Source: Lineus longissimus (lineage: Eukaryota; Nemertea; Pilidiophora; Heteronemertea; Lineidae). Taken from it: DNA of 64,000 nucleotides. Positions 58,873 to 64,000 of the stretch are shown in pieces. Under the pieces are notes generated by a model that did not search any database, was not told the DNA's origin, and saw only the letters and a program-made list of their open reading frames with translations. A program made the position numbers and the translations under genes. The stretch's first letter is position 1. Each line of letters begins with the position of its first letter. Where the stretch lies: contig NC_088323.1 of the NCBI RefSeq assembly GCF_910592395.1, positions 4,898,001-4,962,000 on the forward strand, given 5' to 3'.

Positions 58873-61710
58873 TGTCCTCACTGCACGTGGCGAAGCTTGG
58901 TTGTGACCCCGGTTGTGACTAACCGTAGATAAGAATCCGGGTGAGTAAAATGTGCTAGGTAAGAATAACTGTGGAACAAAACATGCTAGAGGGACATTGT
59001 CAGTCAAATTCCCCAAGGAATGTATAAAGTGTTAGGGGCCGTGAGGACAAAGTCACAACTAGGAAGATTGAGACAGTCCCACCCTTCATGAACTGATAGA
59101 CAAGCAGTATTGACATACCCTCTAAAGTCATTTTATCCTGGCATTCTTGTGGTGACTATGTCTTCATATGGCTGAGAGGTGAAAGGAATCCAAGATCTAT
59201 CATCACCACAGAATCTCTAGTCTAGGTGGGGATCACAACCAAAGAAGGGATATTCACATCTGTGTCAATGGGTATTTTTTTAAAGCCACTTACACCAGTG
59301 GGCAGCTCCGCTTACTTTAGGAGTATATGAGAACATTTGCATTACACTCCGGATGCTGTGGACCGGCCTCGGTCCTCACCATGAGGATACCAAATTAGGA
59401 TGACACGATGGGCTGCCCAGGGAGAGTCTAATTTGCATGTGAGCAAATCAATATTTGTCTTGGATAATCTGAGGGAACCTTCCCCTTAAAAACAAATCAG
59501 ACAAAACACTATACTTTTCTTTGAAAGAATACTCTTATTTCATATCTGTACAAATAACAAGTATACACAATGTGATCTATGATACAAACAAATTCATGTC
59601 ACTCAAGATGACCAAAGATTCTATGCAGTCTTGCAAAATGCAAGACCAGGAATCTTCAGTCAAATTGACCTGGACCTCTACTCACACACAGAATACAGTA
59701 CAGGATTCACCCGCAATGATTAGCTTCCAAACTTTCCGAGAATCGGACTAGCCTCCTGACTAACTCCTGCTGCCTTGCCCTGGAAAACTGAAAGAAAGGA
59801 GCAGGTTTTCCAGTAAAATGTTTGGTCTGTTTTGATATTGTGATGCACACTTTCCCCAGTCTTCTCCCATGCAAGGCAAACTCGCTAAGTTAGAAGGCCT
59901 GTCCAAATAAATATGATTCTCAGCAAGTTGTACAACTTTTTGCTTACATGGAAAAAAATTTGTCCAGGCATTCCAGTGCCTGCACAAAAAGCATGGTGGA
60001 AATACCCCATATATAGAAATAGGGAATAGATTTACCATAAATATATGCAAATAAACAGCGTATACCCCTTTAAGTTTGATTGTGTACATGTATATAATTT
60101 GCAACAAAGAATAGTGTAGACATTTGGTTTATTTTAAAGGACAAAGGAACACTGGCATTTTAACGAACATTGGTGCACACTCATAGATTATTGATACGGA
60201 AGGTTTGCAGAATGTGCCACCCCTAAATCTTCTACTGGGGTGATATAACAGCAAGTTTACCCACATAATGTATCAGTAGTATGATCTTGGATAAAACAAT
60301 GCCAGGGTTTTGATTGCAGTGGTTTTTGACTCCTATTCATAAATAGACATGTTGATATTGTAAACAAAGGAACGCTATAGGCAGCAGCTAGGTCTTTCCT
60401 ATCTCTCAGTACAGTGAAACCTCCCTTAGCAGACACCTCTTTATTAAGGACAACCTCCCTATTAAGGACACTAGGTTTAGTCCCAAAGTGGTTGTTTCCA
60501 TTATTCTTCATCTCTCTAATCAGGACACCTCGACCCTGGCATGAGGAATACATTTATCACTAAACAAAACATGACCCAGTCCCCTTACTGTGCATATGAA
60601 TCACATCCAGCTCCAGCCTATAGTCCCCCTTTAAGTCAACTTATATTAATCTCTGTACAACTACCAACAAACATACATGTACAAATACTGTTTAGTTAAA
60701 AGCACACATTATGCAGGAGCCATTCAATACAATAACAGTACAACCATGGAAAACCATGCAGCCATGGAAAGCAATCGAGTCATTCACAACCATGGAAAAC
60801 CATGTAGCCATGAAAAGCACTCGAGTCATTCACATTAAACTCGGCCGTCTCCCACGGATTGAATGACCCAGATGAGTTCCAAATCAGCCAGATATCACTT
60901 TCACCAGACTGGCCTATTCTAGGACACTATCGTGTTTCTTAGTTACTGGCCCCATCTTGGTTCATGGAAGAAAATAGTTAAGACATCGAGAGGAAAAGGG
61001 GTTTATCGAAAGGTGTTCCTTCAATCAAAAGTCTAAACCTAGAAAAGGATTCAAATAAATATCTGATGATGCAATATTCGATTGGAAGCGATAACGAATG
61101 ACTATATTCCTCAAAAGAGTGCAGGACTTGACAAGATCAAAAGATAAGATGTTTTGCTTCATCCGAGACGCCCTGAGAATCCATGGGCAACGGTGTACAT
61201 GTCAAACTGTACTCTCAGACGGAGGAATATGGCCTAAAGAAGACATTGAGAAGAAGACACTCATGGTCATGCTATATTTCAACCAGGATTCAAGTCCTGC
61301 CAAAAAGTCAGCCGACTATAATGGATGGTTACAGAAGAGAGTACTGTAAATTTGGAGACAAAGGGACTTACGAGCAAGAGAGCATACTCATTTGTCAATG
61401 ACATAGAGTATGCCCTAAGGAAAGCAGCTACTCTACTAAATTCAATATGAGGAAGTTTGCAACACAGACAGTCTTCACCGACTGCTTTAGACAAGAAGGG
61501 ATTTGCATTGGATATATTTTCCCTACCCTGACCCAGTGGTATTTTGGAAGAAGGATAGATTACTGCCATTTAAAAAGGACAACAAAGAGACCTCAGAACT
61601 CTTCCCTGAAGCCTCAATCTCCTACAAAATGTTTTTTTTCTCAGAATCTCACTGCACCAAAAATAATGTCATGAAAACTGCACATTTTCTGTCGTCTGAA
61701 AGTAACATGT
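58873..61710. other. Intergenic between p23 promoter and CATIP 3' end
   Basis: No gene supported. About 59343-59430 is a minus-strand copy of the dispersed 90-bp element. About 60410-60540 carries the AACCTCCCTTA..ACACCTCT..TTAAGGACA type repeat common in marine invertebrate genomes. About 60740-60835 is a short tandem duplication around ACCATGGAAAACCATG. Part of the right side is probably CATIP 3' UTR. Confidence 0.4.
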
Positions 61711-64000
61711 TTACGGTTTCTGTCCTGAGCTGCTAACTTTAGTGTTGGTGCGTGTTCCAAAAGGCGTCTGCTGTGTTGAGTTCAAGTACGGTGACGAGTT
61801 TGGTACGTGTGCAGAAAACGAAGCAAAATACTCCGCTGCAAACGCTAAGACGTCATCTGGTTTCCGTAATAGCAGGAATTGAAGGAAGTCCGCCAGCAGA
61901 GCTCTCAATTCTGGATGATGTCGCATGTACACTGCATGGTCCCCTTTTAGTTCCTCCTGAAAGAGATGATGAGTTGGGATTAGGTACACTATGACATTAC
62001 AGTACAACAACGCTACTATGATTAACAATCTCCTTGGAGTTTGAAGCAAAATGTTCGTTTCAGAAAGGGATTCGTTACAACGAGAAAGGATGCATGTACA
62101 AACAAATACTTGCTTCCGTCTTCGTCTGACACGTCTATGTCTGAGAGATGCACTCTTCCACAAACAACAAACTGTATTTGAAAGTGAATAAAATTGTAGT
62201 ATAGTGTTATCAACAAACAGAAGAGAAGAAAAGTTCCTAACTGTTAATGTGCAAAAAAGTGTCAGATTCCCTTACCTTTCTGTCCAAGAATTTCGAATAG
62301 AGCTGCATGTCTTCTTCCCAATTCAGAGGCTGTTTGTCGAAGGTTGGCTTTGGTGGTTCTTCATCTGTAAGAAGGAGCAGTTTAATTGCTTCTAAATGTA
62401 CGAGAGAGTTCACACAATGTATGGCAGTAGTTCCCCCCCTCAAGTGAATTCCGGGTTAGAGGGTGAGGTTACAATAAATGCTTGAAAGTCTAATCAACAG
62501 AATCAAATTCAGATATTGCTGTGGCTTTTGAATTGCGGGACTGTGTCTAATGTGTGGTTCCCGACTAGGCCTTTTTGCCACAGTGTCTTGTGATACAAAC
62601 ATGTACATGTACTCAACTCTTACCTTCTTGTACTGGTGTTGGTACTCGGACCAGCTTCATGGTGACCGGTGATCCCACTTGCACCCGATTCGATAAATGG
62701 CTGAAACACAATAACAAAGAAAAGACAGGTTAGGACTATGGAAGAAATTGAGGTCAAGTTGAAAACTGCAGCTGCTATAATAACTTGTGCGCTGTACAGT
62801 TGAGCTTCCAAGTTAAGTGGAGTGCCAAGTTTTGTAATGTAAGATAATTAAAGGCCCTAGTCCCTGTTTATATATATGACTGTGTGAAGGCCTTGTTTAT
62901 ACATACCCATCTAATGTAAAGTATGACTGCCATGTGGTGGGAAGATCACTCAGCGAGTTTATTGTTCTTTCAACGCCAACTACCTCCAAATCATCATCAC
63001 CAACAAACTGCTTCCTTTCCTCAAGCGTTTTCTGAAAGAACCATCAACAATTTTGGACCTCAAATAATTCAATATCTCTCTACACACCACCCCCTAATCA
63101 CGGGGCAGTGGACGTTCATTATTGCGTTGAACACTGTGAACGTTATGTAAACTGAAACTGCTGGCTTGAAGCAATTTTGAAGTCAGGTGAGCAGATAATC
63201 TACGCTCAAACACCCAGAGAAAAAGAACTTTTCTTGAGAATTAAATTTACTAATTTAGGTCAACTTACATAGACAGCTGAGCATAAATTCGTATCAGAAT
63301 CAAATGATGTAAACTGCAGATTGTCTGGAACGCCAGCTTTTGTGGAAAGGCACTTGCGCACTAGTAACCTCTGCAATAACAGGTTCGACCCTTCTGATAT
63401 GAACCCCTCCATGTGTTCATGTTTAAATGTCCGTGCCATCCGTTGTTCATCCTGAAAAAATCATGAATTGAATAATAATGTCGCCTTTTTCTTTCATGCT
63501 GGAATGCTCTCAAGTCAAATGTGCCGGAGAAGAAAAGACAACTCACTAATTTCACTGATGGTTCATGGTTCTTTCTCCTAATGACAAAAGGTCCACGAAG
63601 ACACAATTTTGATTGAATCTTCTTCAACAGTATACAGCAACTGAACTTTAGGGCACGAGCCCCAACTTTACCTGAAGTCAATGTAGGAAGTATGATCTCA
63701 AAGTTAAGCGATTTGAAAGGGAGTTCTACCCACCTCTCCTTGTGTGATGACTTTATTGACCACGTAGCCATCATTCTGTTTGACTATAAAGGTTTTTCTG
63801 TCCAGAGGTAGATTCTCTAACTGAAATAGATAAATAAACCAAATGCAATTTTTCTATCACACTCCTTGGTATTGTATTTTAAAATGTGTATAAGTGGTGA
63901 AATGAATGAACTTTGGAATCAATTTTTCAATTTAAGTGAAAATAGTTCTAACTTCCTCACCTTGACATACTCATGATGCTGTTGTTCCAGTGTTTCTAGT
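61711..64000 (-). CDS. CATIP: Ciliogenesis-associated TTC17-interacting protein (3' part, runs off window)
   Basis: Visible exons: 64000-63961 (cut by the window edge), 63820-63734, 63451-63269, 63031-62907, 62700-62624, 62364-62276, 61956-61711; 282 residues in frame, all junctions GT-AG with matching phases. Recognisable blocks are [62 protein letters not shown] and a C-terminal RIIa-like helix pair [20 protein letters not shown], followed by [10 protein letters not shown] and a Ser/Thr-rich tail. I assign CATIP from the order of these blocks as I remember the family; this was not checked by search. CATIP promotes actin polymerisation needed for ciliogenesis. The N-terminal part lies beyond 64000. 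Confidence 0.8.

Overview
The window looks like nuclear DNA of an invertebrate bilaterian. Most genes are split by short GT-AG introns, one intronless homeobox gene is present, and introns and intergenic DNA carry non-LTR retrotransposon, SINE-like, MITE-like and minisatellite sequence. The best lineage hint is an intronless, divergent TALE-class homeobox gene, a gene type expanded in Spiralia (molluscs, annelids, brachiopods and relatives). A marine spiralian is therefore my guess, not a demonstrated fact.

I rebuilt twelve genes from splice sites and reading-phase bookkeeping. In window order: a cytochrome b561 (minus, 2.3-5.1 kb) with two alternative copies of one exon; a METTL7/TMT1-type methyltransferase (minus, 11.3-12.4 kb); somatic cytochrome c (plus, 13.9-14.5 kb); an unrecognised four-exon gene for a probable GPI-anchored six-cysteine surface protein (minus, 18.2-20.2 kb); a two-exon gene for a small secreted eight-cysteine protein whose intron is a 38-bp array of copies of its own 3' splice junction (plus, 22.7-23.6 kb); two head-to-head four-EF-hand paralogues (minus 24.9-25.9 kb, plus 29.8-32.6 kb); a complete 22-exon USP40 deubiquitinase (minus, 33.6-44.6 kb) with the TALE homeobox gene nested in its sixth intron; ABCF2 (plus, 45.8-50.4 kb) divergent from USP40; the HSP90 co-chaperone p23/PTGES3 (minus, 56.8-58.8 kb) with a heat-shock-type promoter; and the 3' part of CATIP (minus, 61.7-64.0 kb), which runs off the right edge.

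Intergenic and intronic DNA holds a 5'-truncated LINE (8.8-10.2 kb) set among repeats with inverted ends, two elements with 8-bp target-site duplications (7.03-7.40 kb; 30.67-31.50 kb in an EF-hand intron), fold-back hairpins (10.6-10.86 kb; 27.9-28.06 kb), a segmental duplication (15.7-16.9 kb), a dispersed element of about 90 bp in three places, and long degenerate minisatellites (53.1-55.4 kb).

The genes do not form a pathway. The neighbourhood shows local duplication at several scales (exon, gene, intron segment), divergent gene pairs and one nested gene. All exon boundaries come from reading splice sites by eye; no transcript or database evidence was available.
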